From NCBI RefSeq assembly GCF_921293095.1, contig NC_060246.1, positions 133,424,198 through 133,488,197 on the forward strand: a stretch of DNA of 64,000 bases, given 5' to 3'. Position numbers and translations under genes: made by a program. The notes under the pieces were generated by a model. It was given only the letters and a program-made list of their open reading frames with translations, was not told where the DNA came from and searched no databases. Shown here piece after piece: positions 1-14,279 of this stretch. The stretch is from Ischnura elegans. Taxonomy: Eukaryota > Arthropoda > Insecta > Odonata > Coenagrionidae. Each line of letters begins with the position of its first letter. Position 1 is the stretch's first letter.

Positions 1-148
1 AACACCTTTAAAGCTATTAGCAAACAAATTAAACGAAAGTCTGAAGCAAAACTATTTAATGGACGACTGTACACAATTCACCCTTCGAGGAATGTCCTTC
101 AATACTGAGTGGTCTGCAACATAGAAATAGAACATGCACCATGAGGTA

Positions 149-1864
<1,716 letters not shown>

Positions 1865-2659
1865 TTACACGTGCCAAAAAATTACAAAAATGGCGTCACC
1901 GTATAGTTAAAAATATTATTTCCCAAACACAACACTCAACCTAAGCCCCATAAAATCCTGATAATACGACCCATCAACTAATTCCAAGTCAGAAAGGTGA
2001 ATACTTCAATAAGCCCATGACCGCATTCTCGGAAACCACATCCTTCCTCAACTTCGAAGCATGGTCCACGTCATACGACCGTTATTTGTCTATATATCAA
2101 GGCCACCGAAAGCTTGCATTCAAATTTATAAAATGTATAGCCAAAAATAAAAGCAACTCACCTGAAAAATTATTAGAAGGCATTCCACTACGGCAATCGG
2201 AAAGTGTGATCGGTACCCGCCACATATTCTCTGTATTGGGCAGTCGACCTACACCCACTCAAACCGAAATGCAAATGGACGACTTCAACCGGTTTCTTCG
2301 ACGTCCTGCACGTGAAAACGTGGTGCGATGTTGTCATATCTCTCCATAAACCCCACGTTCATATCAACTAATGCCATATACTTCCATAATAAATGATAAA
2401 AATTCCTGTAATTACTAAAACCTAATGATGAATTTTCTTAGGAAGAGATACCAGTAAATATGAAGGTAATTTGAATCTTTCATATGCAACCGCGCATTGG
2501 CACTGTTGGCGCAAATTCGAACGATACTACACCACGTCAACTAAAATAATCAAAATAAATAGTCTACAAAAATGCGATCAAATAGGACCACTTTTATTTC
2601 TATAACTAAAGTTAGCTCATAGCTACCTGAAAACTCAAAGAAACCATTATTAAGTGGTA
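1865..2659. other. Region upstream of QPCT; unassigned 110-codon ORF
   Basis: This stretch should hold the QPCT promoter and 5' UTR. A plus-strand ORF (2017-2349, 110 codons, starting MTAFSETTSF) is open, but I recognise no domain and see no convincing splice partners. It may be chance, or an exon of an unknown divergent gene. No clear TATA box was found next to the QPCT ATG. Confidence 0.3.
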
Positions 2660-2667
2660 GCACCATA

Positions 2668-2865
2668 CAGGGGCGGATCCAGGATTTTTTTCTGGGAGGG
2701 GCACAAGCAAGGCCGTACCCAGGATTTTGTTCTGGGTGGGGCACAAGGATACCTCGTAATACAAAACGAACGCAATGATAATGGGACCGTATTAAAAATC
2801 ATGCATATTTATGAGGGTCTGGGGGGGGGGACACGTGCCCCTCCCCCCCCCTGGATCCGCCTATG
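2668..2865. mobile_element. Short non-autonomous hAT-type element (MITE)
   Basis: The ends are inverted copies, CAGGGGCGGATCCAGG on the left and CATAGGCGGATCCAGG on the right read inward, followed by matching G-rich stretches. An exact 8 bp duplication GCACCATA flanks both sides (2660-2667 and 2866-2873). Eight-base duplications with CA-starting ends are the hAT signature. The 198 bp element has no coding capacity. An internal partial duplication of the left end (AGGATTTT followed by TCTGGG) starts about 30 bases further in. Confidence 0.75.
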
Positions 2866-2873
2866 GCACCATA

Positions 2874-5800
2874 TGATAACTTCTTCGCAACCATTAACCC
2901 ACGAAATTAATGTATCAAAACTGCAAATAGCTACTCTGTGCTAAATTAAATTTTAACACCTACAATATACATCCTAGTTCTGAAGAAAATTTTATGGCAT
3001 AATTCATCGCAAAAGATAAGTAAAACTCCAGAGTAAAAATGGCATTTTGCACCTCCTGATAATTTGCTTCTCGAATGATTAGTAATATGTTCATTTCTAA
3101 TGTCCAAGATTTTAGAACTCAATTATGAAGCACATGGTACTATTAATAAATTGAAAAAGTGTCTAGGAAATATAGCAGTCTCAATAAAACTTCCTAAGTT
3201 TGAGCAAACTTGAAGGCTGAATGAAGAAATTTAGATATTTGACAGTAAAAGTTTTAAACCTTTTGTTCAACACTACACAGGAATAAGAATAGACCTGAAG
3301 TTCATCAAATTTTATGGAACACAAGAACATTTTCATTCATCCCAGAAAAATTTTAGGGTCAGGAGTTTTTAGTAATTTCTTGATCACTCCTCCTAAGCTA
3401 ACTAGCACAGTGAGGGGGGGTTTTGGGGGATAAACCCCCCCCCAGAGCTCAGAGAAATTTTTAAGTTTTACTTATTTGGATCAGTATCACTCATAGAATA
3501 GAGTTAGGATTTATCAAATATCCCTTAGAAAGCCGTAAAACTCGCCACTTTGAACCATTATTCTTAAAAATTTTCTGGAGGCGGCCCCCCTGCAACTCTT
3601 GCTTACCCTAGTAGGTATGCAATACCCCCACACCCCTAAGTATTAGTTACCCTAAAAGCCCCCTAGCCTTAATTCCTAACTGCGCCCCTACACTAGCATA
3701 TCTTGAAGAGAGCCAAATATAAAATATACACTAACTCTGCTGTGTGGAGATGATGCCTGAAATTGTATGCTTTCCAATGGTGATGCATACTATCTTAAGT
3801 TTGCCATTGAGTCAGAGTTAAATTTTGGTTTGCTAAATCAAATATCATCCCCTCTGCTACAGTTACGTTACCGTATTACCTCCTCATCACCTACACACTA
3901 TATCAGCCTTGTGCAGTGCATATGACCATGCTGTATAGTGGTGAAATCAATTGAGCAATCTGAGTATGTATATTTCTGTGAAAAATACAAAGTTTAGTTC
4001 TTCGATTATGACCAAACTGGCAAGGCTGACGAGACTCACCAAACAATGAGTAATTGGTTACACTATTGCTTGCCACACACAATTCAATGTCTGAGTTGCC
4101 AGGGGCATAGACGTCGTGTTGCCTGATGGCCTAGTCTAACGATGCCTGAAATCGCATGCTTTCCAATGGTGGTGCATACTATCATAAGGCCTCTCATCTT
4201 AGAAAACACACATTAGCTGTCTCCCTAACATTTACACCAAGGTTGCCACAGGAGTAAGTTTTAAAACATGGGAAAGAATCAAAATTCATCTATTCAGAGA
4301 AGCACAGAATCTACAGTGATGCTTAGAATCACTTTGATAGGCACACATACTTGGTTGGGAGAGAATTTCACTCAGTCCAAATTTACCCTGATATTTCTGT
4401 CCATCATAAATAAAATTGAACAATAATTACACAGCTGCAGTATATAATTTTATTCACAAGTTTGAATATCAAACATTTCAGGATAGGACAATGGTACAAA
4501 AATATTCACTTGACTCCACTTTTATACATGGCTATGTATAAAAATATGCTCATATATAACAGCGTTTAAATTATCATGAAGCTACCAAAGAACCAGCATC
4601 CAACTATGAACAACTATTTACTAAGAAAAACACATGCACATGGAACTCATGGAATGAATACACTAAAAGTCATGTTGATAACAGTGATACAGTGAGAAAC
4701 TCAATTTCTACAGTCCACAAAATGAGAACAAAGCGTACAATAGAGGCTTACATGAAAAACTAAAAGCTTAAACCCATAATGACAGTTACAAAGGTTGGAC
4801 CTTGACCCTGCTGAGAACATTCACTAAAATATATAAAGTAGTACCAAAAGGCAAGTGCAGGTAGGCATTTATGTATTTATGTTACAGAAATCTGTAAGGT
4901 AGGTGGGAATAAAATCAGGCTGAGCAGGCAACTCCAAGTTCAAACCGAGTCAAATTGTAGGAAAAAACTCAACCATCTTTTGAAAACCTGAGTCAGTTCA
5001 ATCGAACTTTCAAATGGAAAACAGTGGTTGATAAAGGAGCTGCACGTCAAAAGATAACAGGATATTTTAATGCCTAAGAATACATAATAGTGATAATACT
5101 TTTAAAATAAATTATTCAACTGCCTTACTTTTCCATGCAAAGGCACTTTTTGGAAATTTTCTCGCAGAAAAATAATACCTACATAGTAATCACTGTATTC
5201 CAGTAAATGTGTATAAAGCAACCTTATCATCTGAGATCAGGATATCCATATTGCAATTAAAGTTAGAAGGAAAAAGAAAGCTCTAAGCCAAGCCCTTGGT
5301 AGGATGGCACCAGTTCACCTCCCAATTGTTGACTGCAAAAGACAATTGAAAAACCGGTTTTTGGAGATATTTCTCCTTCTAGCTTAAGTTAACATTACGA
5401 TTCCCTGACTTCCGATATATTCCCTTTAGTCAATAAGTAGCTCAAATGAAATATTTCAATCTAATCACCACCACCAAGATATTACAGTGTAGTGGATGAT
5501 GCAACGTGCTATTCTAACCTTCTAGGTCTTCTTACAATACAACATTTTTCGTTAGATATTTAAGTTGAAATTATAACATACTTAGTCCACAGTCCATTGT
5601 TTTCATCACTATGATCTTACAAATACAAAGTGCAAGCCTTGTGTTTTTACGGAAAAAGAATTTTGCATTTGCCAAGAATTTTTGAGAGCTTATAAAGTTC
5701 AACCAACTTCTCTTTTCAAAGTAATCTCAACAAAAGGAGTCACATCAATAAGAATTTGCTAAAATTAAATTTCTGGTGGTCTACAAGGATTAATGGATGT

Positions 5801-6231
5801 AATGCTTTACTAAAAATATAAAATGTATAGTAACTCAAACTTAACTCGTACTATACTTGTTCATATTTTTCTCATACCAATAACAGCTCTTTTCTTTGAG
5901 TAATAGTATCTTCAGAAATAAACTGGAATGTGCAATGCGAATCACCTTCATACTTAGCAAGGGAATAGGTACTACACAATACCTATCGAGTATTCATACT
6001 TGTAAGAGCAGGTTCTTACTCATATAATCTTTTACAATATGTACATTATTTTATGTTACACTACTAAGAAAATACACTAATATCAGTTTAATAATAAAAA
6101 GAAAGGGTTCCAAATGAGCAGATTCCTATAAGTTCATAAAATGAGTTGTAGGAAATCAATGGATAATTATCAAATAACTTCTCATTTTGATTGCATCAAA
6201 TTGAGATTTCAAAAATGGATTTAACAAAAGA
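2874..6231. other. AT-rich non-coding stretch with local repeats
   Basis: No ORF or exon chain is convincing. It contains C- and G-rich runs near 3410-3450 and 3580-3690 that look like decayed MITE ends; a motif of about 45 bases (GATGCCTGAAAT...GCATACTATC) present twice, near 3750 and 4140; and a minus-strand AATAAA at about 4452-4457 that could end a long minus-strand transcript whose coding part I cannot find. 4450-6230 is uniformly AT-rich with nothing recognisable. Confidence 0.5.
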
Positions 6232-6913
6232 AAAGAATGCAGAGATGTAGTTAAGTTTCCCCTTGTGACTTGCATTCAGAAATAGTGTCGTTGGGGACTT
6301 AATTTATTATTTTTTTCAACCCTATCAATAAATTAAACCAAAAACTGTACCCGCAATTCTTCTATCCTCTTTTTCATGGCTATTATTTGAGAGGGTCAGA
6401 AATAAGCAATAAAAAATTCATGTTCCAGGACATGGTGCCTCCCAAGGTATAAAATATGTATTTTCCTGAGCTCTTAAAGTGATGAATTGCTGCACGCCAC
6501 GATGATTCATTTTAACATCTGGATTGTTCCCCGTTTACAAAGTTAATATGGTCTAGGGTGATAGTCAACCTTATATATTGCTATTCACCGTAAAGAAGGA
6601 TGTATCCAGAACTCAAGACATCATCAATAGAGTATTTTCTCACTTTTGGGAAACTGTCTAAAAAAATCTGTGGCAGCCAGGAATGCTAAATTTCAAGTCT
6701 TTCATCCATAGGAGATATTGCAACTTTATAATTTAAAGCCTACCAGTGAGTAATTACTCTGAAACATACAACATGAGATTTTTTTATTGTGACGTTAGCT
6801 AGCACACGCGACACAATAGATATACGAGGGTGTAATGAGAAGTTAAGTCCCCAACGACACTATTTCTGAATGCAAGTCACAAGGGGAAACTTAACTACAT
6901 CTCTGCATTCTTT
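6232..6913. repeat. Fold-back repeat with about 70 bp inverted arms
   Basis: The sequence at 6232-6302 recurs almost exactly, inverted, at 6842-6913 (for example AATGCAGAGATGTAGTTAAG and its complement), with about 540 bases between. A mariner-like end (TATACGAGGGTGTAATGAGAAG) sits immediately inside the right arm. I see no target duplication outside the arms. It may be a transposon with long terminal inverted repeats, or two head-to-head copies of a shorter repeat. Confidence 0.6.
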
Positions 6914-7069
6914 GGTTCCTATGCTGAAATTTAAAACCACTAATGTTTCCTTAGGCCAATTAGTCGCTGTGTAACAGTCGTTAAAGATGAAGCTTTGGCT
7001 TAGCTCACCCACCAGGTGCGAACTACAATTGGTTGAGTGTGTTTGTCCTGGCTGCACAGTAGCAAAAGT

Positions 7070-7360
7070 TGTGAGCCAATAAAAGATCACATGACTATTA
7101 CCCGATGCCATGGTGATGCCTTTTTTATTTCTATTTTAAACAGCATTTGTGGTAATATGGTGATAATACATAGTTTGTTTAAATACATAAATACATTGTT
7201 TACATTGAGGAATATGTATTCACATGCATTCAAATATGAAGAATATGTATTCACATGCACAAAAATGTTAACAGCAGGAAATTGTACAATGTAAAGAGCC
7301 AATTTACTCTCGGAAACCCAAAGAATGGGTAATAGTCATATGATCTTAAGTTGGCTTACA
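7070..7360. mobile_element. Short element with ~34 bp terminal inverted repeats
   Basis: The left end TGTGAGCCAATAAAAG, continuing through GATCACATGACTATTACCC, is matched by the inverted right end TGTAAGCCAACTTAAG, continuing through GATCATATGACTATTACCC. The 290 bp interior is AT-rich, with a small direct repeat GAATATGTATTCACATGCA near 7210 and 7240. There is no coding capacity, and the target duplication is not clear, so the family is unassigned. Confidence 0.55.
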
Positions 7361-8061
7361 GTGCAATGAACAAAAAGTGCTCTACCTCAGCCCATATCTA
7401 TACACAACACGGAGTTTGGCCTTTGGCATTTGTTTATTTTCGTTGTTTGGTAGCTATAAGTGTCTCCAGTTCTCTTTATATTTAAGCAAGAAGACCTAGG
7501 AGAGTATTATTTTGTTCAATAGTGTACTAGTACAAGAATATCTACCATGGGAAAGGAAAGAAAGAGGATGATTGATGCTTGAAGAAATTTCATGACAATG
7601 CCATTTCTGTCATCACATTTGCACAGCTATAGAGATCATTTCAAGGTAAGTGCAGTGTTTTAACCTAAAATTTAGGTGGTATGCAAGTTGGCGTCACAAT
7701 GCAAATTACCAGTGGCTAAGACTTCATGCATCATTGTTAATGATGCAAAAACAATGGAAATTTTAAGTTAAAATAAACATTAACTAGGCAAAAATTGACC
7801 TGGTACATTCATGAAGGACTTTTGAACCCACCAACTGCAATAAATTTTATGGAAACACCTTACGCACTCAACTACTTTACCATAGGACAGCTTGAGTACA
7901 CTTTGGTACCATCCTCTATCAGATATTATATTGTTTCACAAACCAAACCTAAACGGCAGGGGCCTTTTCTCCTACCCTAAATTCCCAACTATAACCCACA
8001 GGTCAACCTTTGGCTGTTATCTAAATGTCTTCAAAATTTTAATATAATGTGTACTTATACA
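7361..8061. other. Unassigned AT-rich spacer
   Basis: No conserved ORF, RNA gene or repeat end was recognised here. Confidence 0.4.
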
Positions 8062-9867
8062 CAGTGCTGGTAATTAATTGAGTAAAAGAAATCTGATGAC
8101 TTGCATGTAAAGGTTACTTTTGCAGCAATTTGTACTTGTAACAATAACTTTTTAGGAAATGCAATTTTTACATGTAATTTACTCCTTACGATAAAAGAGG
8201 AATAGTTATTTTGGTTGTTAATGTTACTTTGGTTGAAACTGTTACTTGCTCGTAATAGATGACTTCTTTACTAATTTCACCTAGGTCTACAGATAACTTC
8301 GAATCATTGAGTACCATAATTTGCTTTTATAGGTTCAGCCACTCTTATGTTATAGCCTACTTATGATGGATAAAAATATTCCACCCCTTGTAATTGCTAC
8401 AGCAGTAATAATCATATATACTGCAAGTGAAATTGCAATTCAAGCATTTGCTATGATTTAAATTTTCCACATTTCTACTCCACTATTCAACAGTTGCCAG
8501 TTACCAGTTGGTCTCTAAGAGTGGACAATCATATAAGAATTAATGGGGTGCTCTCATAAAATTAAAAAGGTAATTTTTTTTACATGTCTAGATAAATAAG
8601 TTAAAGTTATTAATGCATGCAGAATATGACTTCATAATTCTAAATATTCTTGTTGCTATAGAGCTTCAAAGTTCACGAAAATGACTGAATACTTTCGCGC
8701 TACAAAAATGCCCTGTGACGTCAGAATGCGAGTAAGCAGATTCGCTCCATGGCAATAGCAAAACAATAGCGACAATAACAATCATCTACGACGATACTGA
8801 TTCATAACTTGAATGGAGTGTAAAAATAGTTGCGAATACTTTAAAAGTTTTTACGGTGCGCGTATTACTTAAAGGCTGTCTCCAACTTCGTAAAGACGCA
8901 TTCTGGGAACAATCTGAAGGTAGATTAATTCATTGTCAATTATTTCTTCTTCAATAATGAAGATTTCTTGGCACATGGTTGAGAAGCCGCAAAATTGAAA
9001 TGCAACATAAATGAAATCAACAATCTCACTCGCAGTAATATAAAGCTTGGTTTGTATCTCATTTAACTACTGTCATTTACTCATTGCTTTTAATGTGTAC
9101 TTGGTGCAATATTGGAATGTGTGAAGTTATCGTTTTGGAGGAATAAAATGGAACATATTTGACGGCGATTTACTAAGCATTCCTGAGGTCTGGAAGAAAG
9201 GCTTACGGTGAGTCGTAGTAGTTTGATACCTTAAACTGTTCATAAATTTGAGCGTTTGCACTGTTGGGGCTAATGTGACACCGGAACGTAAAGTGAGACT
9301 AATTACCACATACCTACTGTGGAAATCACCGTAGATAAGGAGGATGAAAAAGTATTAAGCGCTATTTCTCAAGACTGATACATCTTCCAGGATAAACTTT
9401 CTTCTATAAACCTGTCAATTATTCAGGATAATTATTTCACTCGACTGATGATGAAATAAACATATAATGCTACGAAAAAGTGGAACTGAGAGGTACATAA
9501 GTTTTCCTAGCACTGGGACAAATAGTGTACTGGCACCACTTAAACGTATTGTTAACTGGACTCTGACGTCACGCTCAGCCAACATGGTGATAGGTTGTTT
9601 GGAGTGCAAGGTTACCATACAATTTTCAAAGTGGAATTTTACGAATAATATGCAGGTTAGACAGGAACTGCTTTCATAGTGATTTTCAGTGTGAGGGATA
9701 TTTTTTTACCGCATAATCATCCATTTTCAGTGGAATTCCTTATTGTAACTGTAATTTTACTCATTAACTTTTAAAAATGGTAATTTGTACTTGTAATTGA
9801 TTACTATTTTTACGAAGTAACTGTAATTGAGCCCAGTTACTTTTTCTCGGTACTTTTACCAACATCG
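8062..9867. mobile_element. hAT-like non-autonomous element, split by a nested repeat
   Basis: The left end CAGTGCTGGTAA and the inverted right end (CGATGTTGGTAAAAG) resemble the CAGTG(T)TGGTAA ends of arthropod hAT elements. Both subterminal zones are rich in GTAACT and TTACTT words (8110-8260 and 9740-9850). An exact 8 bp duplication is not visible, so assignment rests on the ends only. A 1.2 kb repeat sits inside at 8543-9743, and a pogo element begins 11 bases beyond the right end. Confidence 0.45.
8543..9743 (+). repeat. 1.2 kb dispersed repeat, copy 1
   Basis: This segment is colinear with 18949-20136 over its whole length, by eye about 80-85% identical. Both copies hold a CRE-like TGACGTCA or TGATGTCA motif and short reading-frame remnants. 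The edges fall at TA-ATGGGG-like words, which suggests TA target use, but the terminal inverted match (AATGGGG) is short. No transposase was recognised, so it is probably non-autonomous. Confidence 0.65.
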
Positions 9868-10255
9868 CATATATCATAAGTTGGGGCGAGTTTGGACATG
9901 CGGGGCGAGTTCAGACGATCGTGCCGGCCTGTACTTACATTGTGTTTCCTTTCAAAAGTCACATTGTTATACAGTGAAATCATGTCTCCCAGACTAAGAA
10001 TGATACAATATAGCATATTACGTATAAATGCAGCGGATCTGTTGCTCCTCGCCGTAGTAAAACCGATTAGTTAGCGGCACAACAGTTTGGTGGAACTTCG
10101 TATCGCCAAAAAGAAACTACTTTGCACTTTGGAATGTGCTCATGATTTTCATGAGATTAATTACCTTTTTAAGCTCCATTGCTTCACATAACTTGGAAAC
10201 AATTTCATTTAAATATCATGAATATTGTATTTACTAGAACACATTATTTTATTTC

Positions 10256-12015
10256 ATGCAGTTCGCATGCGAAATGGAGAGAAACTCCGTAAGGGTGATT
10301 GGAGGCCGGCGCTTGCACGTGCATGATGAACGGCAACTTGAAAAGGCTATTGTGGCTGTAAAATGTGGACGTATGACACTATGCACCGTGTGCAAAGAGT
10401 TTGGAGTCCCAAAGTCAACAGTCCACGATTGACTCAAGGGAAATTACCCGAAAAATTCTGGGGGACAAACAGTGCTATCAACCAAACAAGAGGACCTACA
10501 AGCTAACCTAAGGGATTCTGAAATGTGCAGATTCCTTTACGTCCCGTTGATCTCCAGTTAGTGGTAAAGTAGTATTTAAATAGAATGGGACGGCATGAAA
10601 AAAAGTCTAAAGATAACTGCCCGGGAATGGTGTGGGTGCGGGGTTTCATGCCGAGACGGAGAGAACTTGCACTGCGTCTCGGTGAAAACATAAAGAGGGT
10701 CTGTGTATCAGTGACTAGAGAAGTGCTTCTTAAATATTTTAAAATTTGGAATTGGTTTTGGATGGTGTACCTCCAGAAAACATCGTTCATTATGATGAAA
10801 CAAATTTTAGTGATGATCCTGGAAAATCTCGTGTGATTGTTAGAAGGGGAGAGAAACACCCATCAGTCATCAAGGACACTAGCAAAACAGGTGTTTCTGT
10901 GATGATCGCAGCATCAGCAAGAGGAAAATTTCTTCCACCGTACACAGTGTACAAAGCTGTACACTTATATCCCACGTGGGTAGAAGGTAGCATTAAGGGA
11001 GCAAGATTTAACCAAAATAGCAGCGGATGGTTTGACATTACATCCTTCGAAGACTGGTTCACTACAATGAGCGTGGCATTTTTCAAAAACAGGCAGGGGC
11101 CAAAATTTTTGTTAGGAGACTATCTTTCCAGTCACCCCTCATTAGAAGTAATTAGGCTTTGCGAAATGAAGGGAATAAATTTTGTAATGCTCCCTCCAAA
11201 TGCGACACATTTATGCCAGCCTCCTGACCTTGCTTTTTTTAGGCCACTAAAAATCGCATGGCGAAAATGTCTTAATGAGTGGAAGCGTAAAAATCGATGA
11301 GTTCTTCCGAAAAGTTAGTTTCCGAGATTATTGAAATCTGCCTTCGAGTCAATTGGACCTTCCTGGTCGGGCAATGTTTGTGCAGGGTTTAGAGCTGCAG
11401 GAATTTTCTCATTCCACAAAAGTCTAGTAATTAACAAAGTTCCTTGTTTAAATCCGAAGGAAAATTCGGCCGATTCTGCCGGAGGCATCGCATGGTCAGA
11501 TGCATTTTTGCAATGGCTTGCATCATCCCTTGTAGAAACACATGTAGACAAAAAATGAAGGGGGAAAAGGCTTCATGTTCAGCCGGGGAAAAGTGTGAGC
11601 GCTGAGTGCGTGCAAGGTTCATTAGTTGAAGAAATGGGAGACGTTTCATCGGGGAGAAATCCATCTGCAGGTGAGACTATTTCTTTGGCCTTGCAAAATA
11701 ATGATATTTCTAATGATAGTCATTTTGAAATTCCTGGCTCTATTCCCAAAAAATTCATTCCCCTGGATTAAGTTTGAGACTGATAAACGAGACAGGTTTT
11801 TTGTGGGAAAAGTTGTAGAAGTCTGTTCCAATGACAGAACCCGAGTGCAGTTCCTTCAGAAAAAAATTACAGTCAAGGAGACTTATTTCAGCTTCCCCGA
11901 TGTTGAGGATGAGTCTATACAAAGCGTAAATTGTTTGTCAGCTGGCTCCGCCGATGGACTTGCGAAGGGTCGCTTCGTTTTTAGTGGGTTAACCGATATT
12001 AATGCTGTTGAATAA
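10256..12015 (+). pseudogene. Decayed pogo/Tigger-like transposase (psq HTH + DDE_1 + C-terminal domain)
   Basis: The N-terminal part (from the ATG at 10256) encodes an HTH region with EFGVPKSTVHD, followed by an in-frame stop where a basic or aromatic residue is expected. Around 10500-10745 the frame is poor. The catalytic half is open at 10746-11300: VHYDETNFSDDP carries the first Asp, FLLGDYLSSHPS the second, and PPNATHLCQPPDLAFFRPLK is the typical block near the third acid. Frameshifts follow near 11300 and 11560. A C-terminal segment (FFVGKVVEV ... YFSFPDVEDE) matches a domain seen at the end of many insect pogo transposases. Not functional as it stands. Confidence 0.85.
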
Positions 12016-12137
12016 TTCATGTACTCATCAATAGTATTATAAAGATGTTCTATGTTATATTTTCACATTTCAACAAGTGTCTAAGTTCCTAAAGTGTCAA
12101 AGTTGTATCAGTGCTAAAAGATCGAGCTCTTTTCTTA

Positions 12138-12371
12138 AGACCTGGTTACACGATACATTAACATGTACGGGTTAATGTCTAAATGGATGAACGCGGGAAT
12201 GAACGCCAAAACCACCGTGTAACCACCCCACTTGTGCGAATGCATGCACAGAAAATAGAACCTGTTCTAATTTGGTTCATGCATTCGTACATGCTCCGTT
12301 CCGCTCCACCAAAATCATTCACGCAAACGTACATTAACTTGTACGTGTTAATGTACCGTGTAACCAGGCCT
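12138..12371. mobile_element. Harbinger-type MITE, copy 1
   Basis: The ends AGACCTGGTTACACG and (inverted) AGGCCTGGTTACACGG are flanked by TTA on both sides (12135-12137 and 12372-12374), the PIF/Harbinger target. The inner arms continue with ACATTAACATGTACGGGTTAATG-like inverted repeats. It lies inside the pogo element, downstream of its transposase, so it inserted later. A relative lies at 56781-57182. Confidence 0.7.
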
Positions 12372-13090
12372 TTAGAATTGGGAAAATAAATAAAGAGATT
12401 ATTTTATTGTTTTGTTTTTAAAGTGCATAAATAAAAATGTGTCCTCAAGCTGATTTATTTGGTAATATATCACCTTTATGCGTTCCCGATTTCATCAACA
12501 TCTCTTTCCAAACCTGCGAAATCTTACGCCCTTGCTGGCCTAATTTAGACGTTAAATTAGAAAAATTTTTACCACCAAGCAAATTTGTTGGGTGCATTAA
12601 TAAATGATGCATTCAATCTCATCACTTTATCTCTAGAATTAAAATCTAAAAAAAGTATAACTAGGCCACAACCATCAATGCAACGCTCGTAACATATTTC
12701 GATCTCTATATTTTTCCGATGGAAACAAGAAACTAAAAGCATGTTTTACGTCCTGTAACGTACGTAAAATATTTATTCATTGTCATTGCTATTGATATAT
12801 GAAAACGTTTCGATAAATAAATGGTCTCCTATTGTGACAAAAATGATTACTCTGAACAAAAACGTCATTATCTTGCAGGTGTCCGAACTCACCCCACTCC
12901 GTGAAGCATGTTCGAATGAAGTTCTTGAATATTTTTTGTAAGTAAAAATAAAGCTACATCAATTATTTTTTAACATTAAGTTTCCAAAGGTTAATAGATT
13001 ATTAATTTTGATTTTCACGACAATCGGTAAATATTTCGATGCAGGAATAATTATAATTTATAAAAAAGTGTCCGAACTCACCCCAACTTA

Positions 13091-14279
13091 ACGGTATATT
13101 ACATGCAGGATACCGGCAGAACCTTTACTACTGACAATCATATTGCTGATTTCATGTTTGACTGCTCAAAGATATTTTTATAATGGAACTACCTAGTTAT
13201 TCTTATGCATAACACACCTTATTTCACCTAGTGAATAACACACATAAAATACTATGAAAATTTAGTAAAAAACCATGCATAGCGGGATAGCCCACGTTAC
13301 TCTCGAGAATTCAGGGTATTGTAAATGAGGGGATAGAGCCTCCTTTTAAATACATATCCAACTTCAGCACCACTTTTTCCTGTCTCAGAAGTATCCTCAA
13401 ATGCATAACAAATTATATTTTTTTCAATTTTATGAAACTAAAATAACAGATAAAGTATGGATTTCAAAAGATAATTATAGAGTATGATACTGATTACTAA
13501 ACCAGGGTTGAGTTCAAGTTCTAATTGCAGTTTTAAAGTGAATTATAAAAAATTATCTTTTTTAAGCCATCCAACTTACAACAGAATAATGTAACAAATT
13601 TAGAAATATATACAAAATCCGACATAAGCAAGGAATGCTGTACCTGAATAAATACTTTCATGAAATTGAAATTTCATTTAACGTAGCCATATGGCATAAC
13701 TAATAAGATCAACAACACCAGTAAAATCCAGTAAAACTGGTTACAGATCTAAGTTAGATTCGGTATTCCAATATATGTGAGAAACATGACAACCAATAAG
13801 GCTATCATTATCAATAACAATATAAATACGTTTTCATAAACAAGAACATGGAAGATACAAAATTGGTGAGAAAGTGTGTATAAATATATAAAACAGACTT
13901 AATAGAATGCATTTCTGTTAGCTATAAAGTGTAAACACGATAGTAAAACACTGGTAAAATAATCTCATTTCAGTCAATATTCAAATAAAGCAACTAGTTT
14001 AAAATGCTTTCAAGACTATACTACACACAAGTGCTATGCACTTCTATATTCACACAATCCCATAACACACTTAAATTAGGAATGTCTTCTTTTTAAATGG
14101 CTTATGAGCCAAAGTATTGCACCTAATATCATTACGTAAAATGATAAAATATGAATTAGTCAACATAGACTACTAAAATAAACAACAATAGACAACACAC
14201 AGAACCATAAATCCACCATACCTCAACATGGGATATGAACAATGGATGGTGGCAAAAGTCAACAAGTAACAGAAACTTA
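13091..14279. other. Intergenic / probable SNX8 3' UTR
   Basis: AT-rich sequence below the SNX8-like stop codon. No repeat ends or other exons were recognised. At least the part near 14280 should be 3' UTR of the minus-strand gene. Confidence 0.4.

Larger units (their letters stand above)
9879..13088 (+). mobile_element. pogo-type Tc1/mariner transposon, ends preserved
   Basis: The ends AGTTGGGGCGAGTTTGGACA and (inverted) AGTTGGGGTGAGTTCGGACA are flanked by TA on both sides (9877-9878 and 13089-13090), the Tc1/mariner target. A second GGGGCGAGTTC copy lies about 20 bases in from the left end; an inverted partner lies about 200 bases in from the right end (near 12880), as expected for paired transposase binding sites. 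The element is 3.2 kb and encodes a decayed DDE transposase. It also holds a Harbinger-type MITE at 12138-12371. Confidence 0.85.

Noticed and set aside
2821-2850. G-run/C-run hairpin as a terminator or G-quadruplex locus
   Set aside because: It is the right subterminal part of a MITE whose left end has the matching inverted sequence, so no separate function is needed.
6860-7302. Overlapping ORFs of 71-85 codons on both strands
   Set aside because: They sit on repeat arms, have no recognisable domain and differ in frame between related repeat copies.
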